Origin: Dicyema japonicum
Taxonomy: Eukaryota > Dicyemida > Rhombozoa > Dicyemidae
Length of the DNA stretch: 64,000 bases
Direction: 5' to 3'
Assembly: GCA_011109175.1 (NCBI GenBank)
Contig: RDEW01000036.1
Coordinates: forward strand, 251,583 to 315,582
The position numbers and the translations under genes were made by a program. This document shows positions 52,750 to 63,985 of the stretch, piece by piece. The first letter of the stretch is position 1. Every line of letters starts with the position of its first letter. The notes beneath the pieces are model-generated. The model made no database searches. It was given only the letters and a program-made list of their open reading frames with translations, and had not been told where the DNA came from.

Positions 52750-54140
52750 CTTCCGACTTCCTGTGTTCTTTGTACGATTTTTTTTGTGTAAATTTTATTA
52801 GATTGTTAACGTCTCGTTGAGTATAGTCATCCTCGGGGGAAGTTTCTTCGCCCTTTGCAACAATTCGGATGGCTTTCTACACTTCTCCGGTACTACGGTT
52901 GCGATTTACCTTTGTAAGAATTTGATTCCACTTCAATTTCTGGGCCTTGAACTCTCTGGCCTTTATTTCGTTGTTTAGAGTTCTGATCAGGAGTTTCGTT
53001 TCTAATGTGATCCAATTAGATTTTTTGAGGTGATTTCTTTCTTTTACCAATGCCGACTTCTCTCGACCATTAAAGGAATTTAGACGATGCTTGGGAATAG
53101 CCAGCCGATCTTTCTTCTAGGATTGTCCAGTAAAGTATTTGATCCCATTTTTTAGCGATTTGAAGCTGTCCAAGTAACAATTCTTCAGTCTATCATCCGA
53201 GATTGCCCGATACAATTCCCAATTAGCAACTTTGTAATTATAATTAGTAGGTGCTTTTCTCACTTTGACTTCGCTCTTGATCTTCATCACAATCGGGTTA
53301 TGATCGCTTCTTGCTTCGTAGGAAGACAAACCAGGTAATTTTCGATGAAAGTGATGTGGAGCAGAGTGTTACGTCGGGAGAGGTAGGCTGATCCGTCTCT
53401 CTGAGTGGGGTCCTTGTATTTTTCGCTGGGTCATTCAGTATCGTTAGGGAGTCCCTTGTCCACAACAATAGCTTCCTTCTCGTGTTGGCCTGTTGGGTTG
53501 ACAACCAGAAGAGGTGCTTTGCGTTTAAATCTCCACATATGATGATCTTTTCGTAGATAGCCAACCTTGATAGGTTTGGAATAACATTGTCCTTTGTGGA
53601 GAAGCCGGGAGGAGGCAAGTTGATATTCACGAAACACAGACTTCCTTTCGTTGTCCCAAACGAGATTCCAATTGCCTCAGTAACCTCGTCGTTTCCAAAA
53701 AGTTTCCTCATTTCCGAAGTAATGTCTCTGCATTTCAGGTTCTTTTTGAATAAAGTAAGTAGTCCGCCCCCTCTTCTCTTTTTACGGTCCATTTTGATAG
53801 CCTCGTATCCAAGGAATGAAGGAGTGGAATCATTCATGCGGAGTTTAGTTTCTTGGATCATAGCCATGTCGATCTTCAGATTTGCCAGGATTGAACGCAG
53901 TTCCTTGACCTTGCCTTTAATTCCGTTGATGTTCAATTGAAGAGCAGTAAATTTCCTTTCTCCACAATGGGCTGAGGATTTTTTCCGGGAATGTTTGGAC
54001 TTTTTTGAAGCACATCGCAAGGGGTCGATAATGACCCCAGGAGGAAAGGGTCTAATGGTCTTTTTCGGGAGGGCATTAGAAGCCCTCTGGTCGTTGTCAA
54101 ATCCTTTTGAATTTTTTGACTTGGTGGGGCACATAACGCC
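52750..54140 (-). mobile_element. Jockey-like LINE (family B, copy 7), endonuclease half
   Basis: Minus strand: from the 5' leader (about 54140, MCPTKSKNSKGFDNDQRASN) through a basic segment (KKSKHSRKKSSAHCGERKF) to an intact 278-codon endonuclease frame (54134-53298). Motifs are LQLNINGIKGKVKELRSILA, MAMIQETKLRMND, MDRKKRRGGGLLTLFKKNL, IIICGDLNAKHLFWLST and SPDVTLCS. ARSDHNPIVMKIKS lies in the next frame (53329-53117). The following linker decays near 52750; the RT is missing. Confidence 0.85.
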
Positions 54141-54164
54141 ACGATACTTGAGATTAATAAGTTT

Positions 54165-54255
54165 ATTTAGGGTTTTTGGTTAGGGTTAATGTTTAGGGTT
54201 AGTGTTTAGCGGTTTTGGTTAGGAATTAAGGGTTTTTGTTAGTGTTTAGAGTAAA
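54165..54255. repeat. Degenerate telomere-like TTAGGG repeats
   Basis: GGTTAGGGTTAATGTTTAGG and related GTTAGGG / GTTTAG variants run for about 90 bp directly outside the 5' end of family B copy 7. They could be an interstitial telomeric tract, or extra bases added when the LINE inserted. Confidence 0.6.
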
Positions 54256-54310
54256 GTTTCATATATATGGATAAAAGAACAAGGCTTAAATTTAATATTT
54301 GGTAACGTTG

Positions 54311-54738
54311 TATTTGAGTGACCTATATTTTTTCAAGAAAATAAGAATTAATAAATAATTATATCAGCATATTTAGAGTAACTTTCTCTTTTATATTTGA
54401 ATAAATTTGAATAACATGGTGAGAGCTGGTAAAAGAGCATAATTCCACAAGAAGAAATAATAACCAAAAGTCGTGGAAATCGACGAGTCTAAATTCTTCC
54501 ACCGTAAATACCATCGCGGTCAATGGCGGGAAGGTCATTGGGTTCTTGGAGGAATCGAGCGCGGAACAGGGCGCTGTTTTCTCGCAGAGGTTCAAGATAG
54601 GTTTATTTAAAAATATTGAACATTGTAGATCGACGGAAACCTTGAAAGATGTGATTACAAGACACATACTTCCTGGGACGAGGATTATAACCGATGGATG
54701 GCTGGCATATCAGTCAAAAAAATATAGGTCACTCAAAT
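54311..54738 (+). mobile_element. Merlin (ISXO2/IS1016-like) transposon, internally deleted
   Basis: A perfect ~23-bp inverted repeat starting TATTTGAGTGACCTATA is seen at 54311-54333 and 54716-54738. Inside, the plus strand encodes VEIDESKFFHRKYHRGQWRE, GHWVLGGIERGTGRCFLAEV (first catalytic D and the GG.ER block), and VITRHILPGTRIITDGWLAY (second D), in two frames. The reading runs into the right inverted repeat, so the C-terminal catalytic residue is lost. Confidence 0.8.
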
Positions 54739-54839
54739 AAACATTACCCTTATTGCGTATATTTAAGTTTCTGCTATAGAAAATTTTGTAATTCTATTCT
54801 AAACGTTTTAATTTGATTTCACAATGTATAAAGTCTCTG

Positions 54840-55130
54840 AAAACGATAATAGCCTTTTCACGAAAGCCACATTATGTCGCACGCACTGTGAGCAACCATG
54901 CACAACGCGCAACAAATCATGTGTCAATCAATGTCATATGTCAAACAATATCACGATTAATTACTGAAATAAGATAATCTAGAGATAATTTATTACATGA
55001 GACAACGACGCACGTGAGACCCGGTGGCTACTCCAGTTGATCTCTGTTGCAATCGTGAGAGGCAACGCAACGTCGATAATGTAGGCGGGGTCCACTTTGG
55101 ATGGATGGCAGTTTTAAATATGCTTTACTG
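54840..55130 (+). mobile_element. Mosaic of SINE/LINE tail, integrase-element end and family C 3' end
   Basis: CCTTTTCACGAAAGCCA (about 54855) matches the SINE/family A tail. GCACAACGCGCAACAA (54900-54916) and TGTGTCAATCAATGTCAT match the 5' end of the integrase element at 60.35-60.40 kb, inverted. ARETRWLLQLISVAIVRGNA (55013-55075) is a family C C-terminus. Beyond it, 55130-55370 is AT-rich with nothing seen. Confidence 0.55.
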
Positions 55131-55369
55131 GGGATAAATTAACTGATTATTTTTCTAAAATTTGATTAATTTTTCGAAATTTATTACATCCATATTAATT
55201 ATATTTTTTTGACTAAAATATTTTTTTACATCTAACTTCTACACGATTGTTTGATAATAAACTTAAGACTTCTACATTTTCACTGTATGGACTCTCAAAT
55301 TTATTCAGCCTTAGAAAAGGATTAGTTCCTATAATTTCTTAAAACTCGTACCTACATTTAATTATTTAA

Positions 55370-57130
55370 TTTTTTTTTAAACCAATAACAATTTATTGAA
55401 GAATAAAACCAAATAGTTAAAGGCTACTGGCTGCTCTCAGGATTGAGAGCGCATTTCCCCTTACGATCTGTAAGGAGATGCGCTCAATGAGCCAGCCCTT
55501 CTCTCAGACATCCCTCTTCCTTTTAGCACTAACGATCCAATTTTGTAGAGCAGGGCTAACGACCTGCTTCCTATGACTCCCGAAGTTTCAACTGCTACTG
55601 ATTCAAATGTGTACTGCTCGCCGAGGCATGTGTACTTCTTTGCTTTAAGTATTTCTGCTTTCTCTGCAGCTGAGCCTGGATTTGTCGCACTCATTGTAAT
55701 ATTGGAAGGGGAGAAGCTATCTACGCAGGTGGCATCCCAGGCCAGGTACTTCCCAGCATCCCACGGGAACAGAGTCGCCGGCCTTCTGTTTGCCGTGGCA
55801 AGTCCTAGGGGCTCCATCTGGACAGGGAATCCGGCAGCTTCTAGTCCCCACGCAATAACCTTGTTGATTGCACTATGTCTCAGGCTCCTTCCAGCGCTCA
55901 TTCGGCAGGAAAGTGCGTGGAGTCCTTTTGCGTCGACTACTCCTCCACATCTACAGCGATGGATTGCGCAACATCGATTCCGAGGCGGACGCAAACCCCA
56001 ATCCTCGTGGAGTCATCGTCCAGAAAAGTTCCGAGTGAAATGCACGGGAATGCTTTGAGCCATGCACCGCTTACGTTTGTTGATGCGGTAGCCAGACAAG
56101 CCAGACGATGCTGGTCGAGTTGTGGTTTTAGCTCATCGATGGTCCTCGAACATACAAGTTCGTTCCAGTCTCGTTGTTTGTTATAGTTCTTCGGGAGTCC
56201 CAAATTAAGTCCAATCCAAACATCGTGAGCCATGCATGCCATTGGTTCAGTGTCCGATCCGTTAATGTAGCGTAGGGTCTGGTGAACTAGACCACGGGAA
56301 GCATATGTCGAAGACAGAAAGGCTGGGAGGGCGAGTTCAAGTGGCGAGCGTATCACAATTCCTCCATAACGAAGTGGTAACTTGCATTGGGTCCACCCTG
56401 CTTTATCCAGAGAGATGTTAAGTGTTTCTTCAACAGAGGTCCTCAGCTTCTCATCGATAACTCTCAAGAAATCCATGTCTGTGAAACATGGGGATGTCCG
56501 TAGAAAAAAAAGGAGTCGTGGTGTAAGGTGAAAATTCTTGAGGATGAAGAGAGAAATGTGGGATCCAATGCCTTTAGATTGTGCGTGAGCAGCTGCACGG
56601 ATTCACTCTTCTCCTCCAGGACAGTTGACAAGTCATACAGAGGAGATCCGAGGAAAATCGCCTTTTCTAGTCGGGTGACTTTGATGTCCTGGAGGCAAGT
56701 AGAAATGGTCGTTATTGCGCGTTCAAAGGTGTCCTCTCCACAGGTAACGTTAATAACTTCGCACTTCGATGGATTCGGCTCCAGTCCGAGTGCCGCGAGG
56801 GCAGGGATGACGCGTTTAACTTCTTCCACAACAATTTCCCAACTCCCTCCAATGGTCGCGTCATCAAGGTACCATAAGTTCAAGGAGTTTTGATCGCAGA
56901 TGATACACAGTCGATTCCCAAAGCAAAGAGTAGAGGGCTAAGTGGGTCTCCTTGTTGGACTCTAGTCTTGGACTTGATGGCGTGTTGTCCGAAGATCAGC
57001 GTACACGGGGAACCATATGAGAGTCTGACCATCCTGCTGATCTCAGGAATCCTAGAGACACTATCTTCTATGATTCTATCCTTCGGATGCTATTGAATGC
57101 ATTACGTATGTCCAGTTTGACTATAATTGA
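55370..57130 (-). mobile_element. Family C LINE, copy 4, 5'-truncated
   Basis: Minus strand: QQGDPLSPLLFALGIDCV-like sequence (about 56960), catalytic MNLWYLDDATIGGSWEIVVE (56883), LGLEPNPSKCEVINVTCGED. The connection domain (56476-55937) reads MDFLRVIDEKLRTSVEETLN and ISLDKAGWTQCKLPLRYGGI. The knuckle is HRCRCGGVVDAKGLHALSC, then SAGRSLRHSAINKVIAWGLE, PWDAGKYLAWDATCVDSF and KAKKYTCLGEQYTFESVAVE (55994-55461). The last residues, ERISLQIVRGNALSIL, are in another frame (about 55490-55440). A short poly(A) is seen as T9 near 55372. Confidence 0.85.
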
Positions 57131-57469
57131 ATCCTGCGCGTCAGGCTGGCAACAAAATTCCGGATTGAATGTATTACTGTTATTATTTAATAAAAACTTG
57201 ATCCCCTACGTGTATTTACTATGATGAACATTTATCTTTTTGTTCATTTTCTTAAAATAAGGTGAATTCAAATTTGTTTTTATGAACTTAAGTTGAAAGT
57301 TTTCTAATTTTAAAATCATTTTTGTAACCCATTTCACAAACAGACTTTGTAGATTCATTATTTGTTTCTTCTAACGACTCATCGAACGACATCAGTATTT
57401 ACTGTCTCATCGAAAAATCATTCTCCAAATCTATGTAAAAATTTTAAAAATTCAGCCAACCATTATTTA

Positions 57470-60400
57470 GTTTAACAGTATTAAAACTAGGAATTCCTCT
57501 ATACATCTCAAATGGTGTTCTTCCACTCGACGAATGAACAGTTATGTTATACATATAAGTGGCACTAGGTAACATTTGAATCCAAGATGTTTCAGCGTTT
57601 TTTGCCATCATTTTTGACAGAATCCGTGTAATGGTTTGATTGAATCGTTCTATGATATCTTAAAATATATACAAACAACTAAATACCTTGAGAACGAGGA
57701 TTGTTTGGTCTTTCATTAACTTGTTTAATATTAACTTCATTAGTAAGTGCCCGAATATCAGAATTTTTAAATTCTGTACTATTGTCTGATTGTAATTCAT
57801 GGAATATGCTTTTTTAATTCCATTGAAACCTAAATTAAATACAGTAAACTCTCTCAAATTTGCCATTTTTGGTTCCAGCGAAATTGTGGCAAATTTGAGA
57901 ATTGGCAGATTTCAGAATAAAATTTTATTTGAATTTTTAATTAATTTATTAAAGGATAATTAAACTTTTAAAATTAATAAATTTTATTTTTAAGGAAAAC
58001 AATATTTTTAACCAAAGAAACAAAAATTAATTAAATTTTATTAAAATTATACTTAATTCCCAATTGCCTCTTATTAGAATTTGTAATATTTTCTTTACAT
58101 CTTCTTATAGAAGTAATGAATTAGGCATCATTGTCATTTTCAATGTTTTCTAGAAGATAATTTTCAATCTCTCTTAATTTTAAAAGCATTTCAGCCTTGT
58201 TTATTGACCCATGAACTTATACACTACCGGATTCTTCTTGTTCCTCCATAGCAATTAATTTCTCTTCATCATCAATTGCATCCTTTTCACTGTAATCAAT
58301 TGAAATAAATTCTTCTAATTCAATAGGATCATAAATATCTGTTCTGGATACGATTTCATCGGTTAAATTTATGTTGGTAAGTTCTGATTCGCATTCTGTA
58401 CGTTCTAGACGTTTAAAACAGTTTGAAATTGTTTGGAATTTTTACAAACAATACAGTATCCATGAGATTTAACTTCTTATATGATTCATATACTGAGTTC
58501 TCGCATTCCAATATATCCGTTAAATATAGTAATTTGTGCCTTGTAAAATGAACTTTGAATGATTTGATGATTCCCAGATCCATAGGTTGAATAAGTCCTG
58601 TACTTTGGAATAAACATAATTTTAATATTTTCCAAATAAAGAGGTGGGCAATGAGATAGACAATTATCCATTAATAACAAAATTGATCTTTTTTTCAATT
58701 GATTGTCAAAATTCGTAATCCAATTCGCAAAAATTGATGCTGTCATCCAAGCCCTTTTGGAATTGTAATAAGAAACAAAGGAATTATAATCATAATTCTT
58801 GAAACATCGGGGCATTTTTGGTTTCCCGATCAATAGTGGTTTTAACTTATGTGTTCCTGACATATTGGCGCACAACATGACTGAGACTCTATCTTTAAAA
58901 TTTTTATATCCGTCAAAACGTGATTTACAAATACTCCGAGATTGAATCAATTTATAGAATATTCCTGTCTCATCCAAATTGTAAATATTTTCCGAAGAGT
59001 AACTTTGAAACTTCAAAATCTTTTTAAAATTGATCAATATCCACATGTTTTTCAGTGCGCATTTTTCCGTGTAATTTACGCATTCGAAATCCATGTTTTT
59101 TTTTAAATTTGTCCAAAAACCCGTAAGAATTTTTAAAATTATACAACGAAAGTTCTGTAGCGAAAAATTATGCCTTGTGTAATATTAGAGACTCGTTCAA
59201 TATAGCACATTAAATGTTAGAGTAAATAGTGTACCTTTTGATTCCATTGAATCCATCCAATCTACTAGATTTTCATTAAGCTCCGGGTATTTTAACTTTT
59301 TGCAAGTTTTTAGTTTAGGATTTCTGTTCTTAAACTGAAATAAAAGCGATTCTGCATTCATTAATATTGCATTGACTGTCTTCTTGATATTCTCCTTTTA
59401 AAATAGAAGAAAATCTGTTGCATATCGTCTGACATGAAACTGAATTATTGGTTTCTTTATACCGCTATATATCCACTTTTTGAGCTATTGAAAGTCTGGT
59501 GTAGCCTCCAACAAAAACATTCCGAACCATGCTTGCTTTAAATTATTTAAATTTTTAAAAATATTTTAAAAAATAAATATAATATTTAAAATGTTGGCAA
59601 ATTTCAGAATTGCCAAATATCATTAAAAATAGAACAAATCGATAAAATGGTAAATTTCAGAAATGGCAAATTTAAGAGTGGCATATTTGAGAGAGTTTAC
59701 TGTATATGATTTTAAGCATCTTACTTCAAAACCAGATTTGTTTTTTAATTTTCTTGTTATGACCAACTTTGAATATACATCAATTACAGTGAGCATCCAT
59801 TTGTATTCATCTTGACAGAATAAAATCTTTTCAGATCAATAAGATCTATTTGATTCCTTTCATTTGGTTTTAACGCAATGATATGATGTTCTTCATCACT
59901 TATCTATTTAAATATTACCAAAAAACAAACTTTTAAAGGGGTAGAAAACTTACAGATTTCACAGAATTAATTATTCTACTTATAACATTTCTTTTAATGT
60001 TGAAGTAGTGTTTATTGAGAGATCCTCCATTTTATTCATTCCAAGATGAGCCTGGTTATGGAGTGCTGAGGTCAAATCATCCATCTCATTGTCATTGTCC
60101 ATACAAATGACAAGCTTGTGATTTCCATTCTGATCTTTCAGATATATTTTGTCGTTGATCATCATGAAATTTCTTGCTTTTGGTAGAAGGCAAAATTTAT
60201 TATACCTGTTGGTACTTGAAAATACTTGGTCTTTAATAATAAGTTCGATTATTTCATATTCCTCAAAACATTTTATATAACCTCTGTATGCAGGCATCCT
60301 TAGATTTACGAATATTTTCGCAAAAGTGCTATCGAATGAGATGGCGTGATTCTGACATGACATTGATTGACACATAATTTGTTGCGCGTTGTGCGCGCGA
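57470..60400 (-). mobile_element. Integrase-bearing element (KRBA2/Ginger-like), split by a pogo
   Basis: Minus strand, right part (60375-59740): KCFEEYEIIELIIKDQVFSS, LKDQNGNHKLVICMDNDNEM, an H2C2-type zinc-binding start (HNQAHLGMNKMEDL), then NERNQIDLIDLKRF with the first catalytic D. Left part (57840-57470): LQSDNSTEFKN with the second D, PRSQGIVERFNQTITRILSK with the catalytic E, and NITVHSSSGRTPFEMYRGIP. The pogo at 57842-59702 separates them. The 5' end near 60400 (GCGCACAACGCGCAACAA) recurs inverted at 54.9 kb. 57130-57470 shows nothing. Confidence 0.7.
57842..59702 (-). mobile_element. pogo/Tigger-type transposon, complete ends
   Basis: Terminal inverted repeats of 23 bp, starting CAGTAAACTCTCTCAAAT (57842-57864 and 59680-59702, one mismatch), are flanked by TA. 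The 1861-bp length suits a full element. The minus-strand transposase has a 202-codon intact stretch (59094-58486): ENIYNLDETGIFYKLIQSRS (first D), KDRVSVMLCANMSGTHKLKP, LLIGKPKMPRCFKNYDYNSF, RAWMTASIFANWI and ILLLMDNCLSHCPP (second D). The third acidic block follows in another frame. The N-terminal helix-turn-helix part is poorly visible. Confidence 0.9.
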
Positions 60401-60675
60401 CATAATATCTATAGCTCCGCATAGATATGACACACACTTTATTTAAGTAAAAAACAGTTCATAGAACCAAGGAATGAATTCACTTCTTTTTTTCTTTTTT
60501 TTGTGTGATTCCTTTCTAGACAATCCAGTTCCGCAGTGAGTATCCACTGATGACAGCGTCACTCGTCAAACCCTTTCTGCATCGTAGATGCGTGGAACCT
60601 TCCACCAGGTAACAGCAGCGAGATTCGAACCCGTAACCTAAACCACTTAAGCCCGACACCTAACCACTATGCCCC
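60395..60675 (-). mobile_element. tRNA-derived SINE, 3' tail cut
   Basis: It matches the copies at 20.1 and 28.4 kb from the A/B-box head (GGGTTCGAATCTC near 60628) to the TATAGCTCCGCATAG region near 60410. The TTA-repeat tail is missing and replaced by the 5' end of the integrase element. No target duplication was found. Confidence 0.85.
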
Positions 60676-60689
60676 ACGCGTTAAACTAT

Positions 60690-63600
60690 ATAATTATTAT
60701 TAAAGCACTTTCACGAAAGCCATAATGATTATTATTAAAGCACTTTCACGAAAGCCATAATGATTATATATGCCCCGCATGTGCAACACTCAAAGAAACA
60801 ATATTTATAGTTAGTCTTTTCCATCTTCCTCTGTCGAATGCGAGTGATCTCAATTCGTCCAGGTCGTCTCCCGTCTTTAGATTTTTTCTCACACGATTTA
60901 AGTCTTTGTTTAGGGCTGTCGGAAGTGTCGATCTAGGTCGTCCGCGGAAGGGTTTTTCGCATCTGTCAAAGTAATCTTCCATCGCTTTGTTAGCGGGTGC
61001 GTCCGGGTTCATTCTTAGTACATGCCCAAATAGCCTCCACCGGGCATCTATCACATCCTTGCTGATGTATTACAACATACAGTTGTAGATACCAGTGGTT
61101 GATATTCTACGTGGCCACTCCATTCCGAGTAAGCTTCTTAGTTGCCTTCTATGGAACGAATCCAGTTTTGATAGTTCTTGAAGGAACTTCCCCATGTCCC
61201 AGCGTTATACAGTAGGATCGGTTTCACAAACGCGTTGTAAAGCCTGCATCTGATGTCAACTCCAAGTCCTTAGGTCCTTAGCCATCCTTTCTTCAGTTTA
61301 GCCATTGCTGCATTTGCCAGTGTTTTCCTCCTTAGTACATCTTCAGCGTCTCCTAGTAGAGAGCCGAGCTTATTAGTACGTCTCCATCTTTCATGAGTAA
61401 TATCGTCTTCCCTTTTGATTTCCGTAATTTCAGTTTTGTTAACATTTACGCTGAGAAACCATTTTCAAGCTCCGCAGGTGCATTTTCTAGCAGGTGTTGG
61501 AGTGCAGTCACATCCCGTGATACAAAATCCACATCATCCGCATAAGATGTCTCTTCTATGTCTCCTATATAGCATTTACGGAGGTCGCGGAGTGCAGATT
61601 CAAGGTATATGGTGAATAGTAAAGGGGAGAGGGAATCACCCTGGGGTGTCCCAATCGTTGTTTTGAAACTGCGGGAAGTTGCTCCTTCTGTCCTCACAGA
61701 TAGTCTTGTGTTCGCAAGTAGTGATCTGATTATCCTAACCGACGCATCAATATAATTCAGTTTCTGTCTGTTTATTGAGTCGAAAGCTCTGGAGAGATCT
61801 ATTCCCAACACGGTTGTTGCGCTCTTGAATCTTTGGTGCGTTGCGCAGCGCCATCTGTGGCTCCATACAATGTCTGCCGTAGACCTCCCTTCTCGGAACC
61901 CACTTTGACTTGCTGGTAGGTATAGATCCGCCACACCCTTTATCCGGCTTAGTGCAATGTTTGCCAGCACCTTGCGTATCGAATTCAGAAGTATTATCGG
62001 GCGGAGATTTTCTACTGGTCCTTTTGATTTGTTCGGTTTTTGTATGGGTATTAATAATCCATTTCCAAGTCCTAGATCGGTATTAGTTTCAAAGACGTCA
62101 TTTAGGGTTTTTGCAATTGTGTCGCTAAGTTTTTTTGGCCCATATTTTAGGAGCTCAGGGCTTATGTTGTCCGGCCCAGCACTCTTGTTGTTCTTCAGTT
62201 TATTTATCGCTAATTCCACCTCTTCCACTGTGATTGGGATTTTTAGCCCCTTTGCTTCTCCTTGGAAAGGGGGAATGTCATTATTTTCTTTATTCAACAG
62301 TGTTTCGAAGTGTCGTGCAATCAATTCTGCTTTTTCTTTCGGGTTACCCACGAATTTTCCATCTTTGTCTTTGATATGAAGGATGTTTTGTCCTTTCTTT
62401 GTCCGCAGCAGCCGCATACATCCTTGAATTGTCTTTTAGGCATTCCACATCTTTTAATAGGAATGTAATAATTTCCCGTGAGTGTTTTCTGTTCATCTTT
62501 TTGATTTTCCACTTTAGTTCCCTTTGTTGGATATTAAGCTCTTTTTTTTACTCTCGTCTGACGTGTTTGCCGCTTTTAGTCGTAGCTCTCTGCAATGCTT
62601 TGCCATATTTGGCACGTTCGGGTGGTGATCCAATTTTGATGATTTCGGACTCCAAGGCATATTTTGGCCGACTTGGAGATTGCCTGTTTTGTTTGATCCC
62701 ACAGAGTTCGTACTGATGATTCCGGTGCGGTTTTCACCATAAGAGTCTCGATTTGTTCGTGATATTTAGCTCTACAAGTTGGCTCTAACCACAATTTTTC
62801 TGTCTGAAAGTATATATTGGGTCTTTGTCTCGCCTTCTTCGTGTTTCCAATTTATTTTTTCCCAGTCAGGTGCTTTTTACACAAAGTTTTGCAATGACGA
62901 TCCTGTGGTCGCTGTCGGTTGTTGTTCCCTGGTAGGAACGTGCATCATTTATCAGGTGTTTATCAGACTTTCGGCAGATAATGTAGTCGATTTGATTATA
63001 TATATATTCACGGTCTCTCCGACAGAGTTTTTTCTTTGTCCGTGCCACGTCGTCTTGTGGCAAGCTGAGTGCGTAAAGGCCGTGTTGCACAGAAGTTTAC
63101 CAGAGAGGCTCCAGATGCATTTCTCCTTCCGCGCCCGTGTCTTCCAATAGAGGATTCTTCGGGCCCCATTCGCATTCCGGCCTTTGCATTCATATCTCCC
63201 GCAACAAAGACAAGAGACGAGGAAGCATTGTTAGAGTATTGCTTGATAGTTATGAGTAGAATTCCTCGAGTTTACCGGGGTTCTTGATTACTCGTCCACA
63301 GAGTGGTGCATAGACATTTATGACGGTTAGTAGACTCTTGGACGGGCATAGTTCATTTAGTTTGACCTGTAGGACACATATTCGGTCGTTGACTCTCCAA
63401 TAGCGATGTAATTTTTTGAGGTAATCCACATGTAGGGCAAATCCCATGCCGTAGTGCTTGCATTCACTTGGGAAGAGAATCAGTCGGTAGTTGTTCCATG
63501 TCTCATCGCGTCCATTTTCGATTTTCGTCTCTTGTAGGCAGCCAATAGATATTTTGTATTTCTCGAGATCGTCACAAAGTACCTTCCTTGTCCAATCTTT

Positions 63601-63775
63601 CGATATTCCACGTACGTTGAACGTTATTAGCCTGAGTTCTCGATTGTATGATGAGTGTTTTTCAGACATTTTTCTTAACCGTTGTACAGAGAAGAAACGA
63701 GGTACGTCACCACCTCACAAAAAAGAGAAGAAACGTTGTACAGAGAAGAAACGAGGCACGTCACCACGCGTTACA
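60690..63775 (-). mobile_element. APE-type LINE (family A, copy 4), near full length
   Basis: The most complete family A copy. Minus strand: a 5' leader with a tandemly duplicated ~50-bp block (about 63675-63770; ACGAGGYACGTCACCAC on the plus strand), an endonuclease (63669-62866; LRLITFNVRGISKDWTRKVL, ISIGCLQETKIENGRDETWN, LTVINVYAPLCGR, IYNQIDYIICRKSDKHL, TDSDHRIVIAKL), a linker (62794-62321), RT and a tail domain (61054-60764). The 3' end (60690-60765) has a duplicated 35-bp unit ending in ATTATTATTAAAG. Confidence 0.85.
61446..62417 (-). CDS. Reverse transcriptase segment of family A LINE, copy 4
   Basis: An intact 323-codon frame: MRLLRTKKGQNILHIKDKDG, KNNKSAGPDNISPELLKYG, LLIPIQKPNKSKGPVENLRP, SQSGFREGRSTADIVWSHRW, VLGIDLSRAFDSINRQKL (first catalytic D), TTIGTPQGDSLSPLLFTIYL and EETSYADDVDFVSRDVTALQ (YADD). 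It is closely related to the frame at 49560-51002. The thumb continues in other frames to the tail domain (61054-60764; FGHVLRMNPDAPANKAMEDY, PFRGRPRSTLPTALNKDLNR). Confidence 0.9.
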   Translation of the reverse strand: MRLLRTKKGQNILHIKDKDGKFVGNPKEKAELIARHFETLLNKENNDIPPFQGEAKGLKIPITVEEVELAINKLKNNKSAGPDNISPELLKYGPKKLSDTIAKTLNDVFETNTDLGLGNGLLIPIQKPNKSKGPVENLRPIILLNSIRKVLANIALSRIKGVADLYLPASQSGFREGRSTADIVWSHRWRCATHQRFKSATTVLGIDLSRAFDSINRQKLNYIDASVRIIRSLLANTRLSVRTEGATSRSFKTTIGTPQGDSLSPLLFTIYLESALRDLRKCYIGDIEETSYADDVDFVSRDVTALQHLLENAPAELENGFSA

Positions 63776-63854
63776 CTAGTGGACTTAAAAAAATCTAAAA
63801 AAATTTTTTTGATTTAATTTATCAAATTAAACACAAATTTATTCTTTTATTTAA

Positions 63855-63985
63855 AACTGCCATCCGTCCAAAGTGGACCCCGCCGACATTATCGACGTTG
63901 CGTTGCCTCTCACGATTGCAACAGAGATCAATTGGAGTAGCCACCGGGTCTCACGTGCGTCGTGGCTTTTTAGTGTAGCTAAGCG
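63855..63985 (-). mobile_element. 3' end of family C LINE at the right edge
   Basis: It is nearly the exact reverse complement of 54995-55125 (CTGCCATCC, GACATTATCGACGTTGCG, ACGATTGCAACAGAGATCAA). The minus-strand reading contains the family C C-terminal VAIVRGNATSIM signature. Confidence 0.65.

Noticed and set aside
61957-62379. Plus-strand frame of 140 codons
   Set aside because: It is antisense to the RT of family A copy 4, with no recognisable content.
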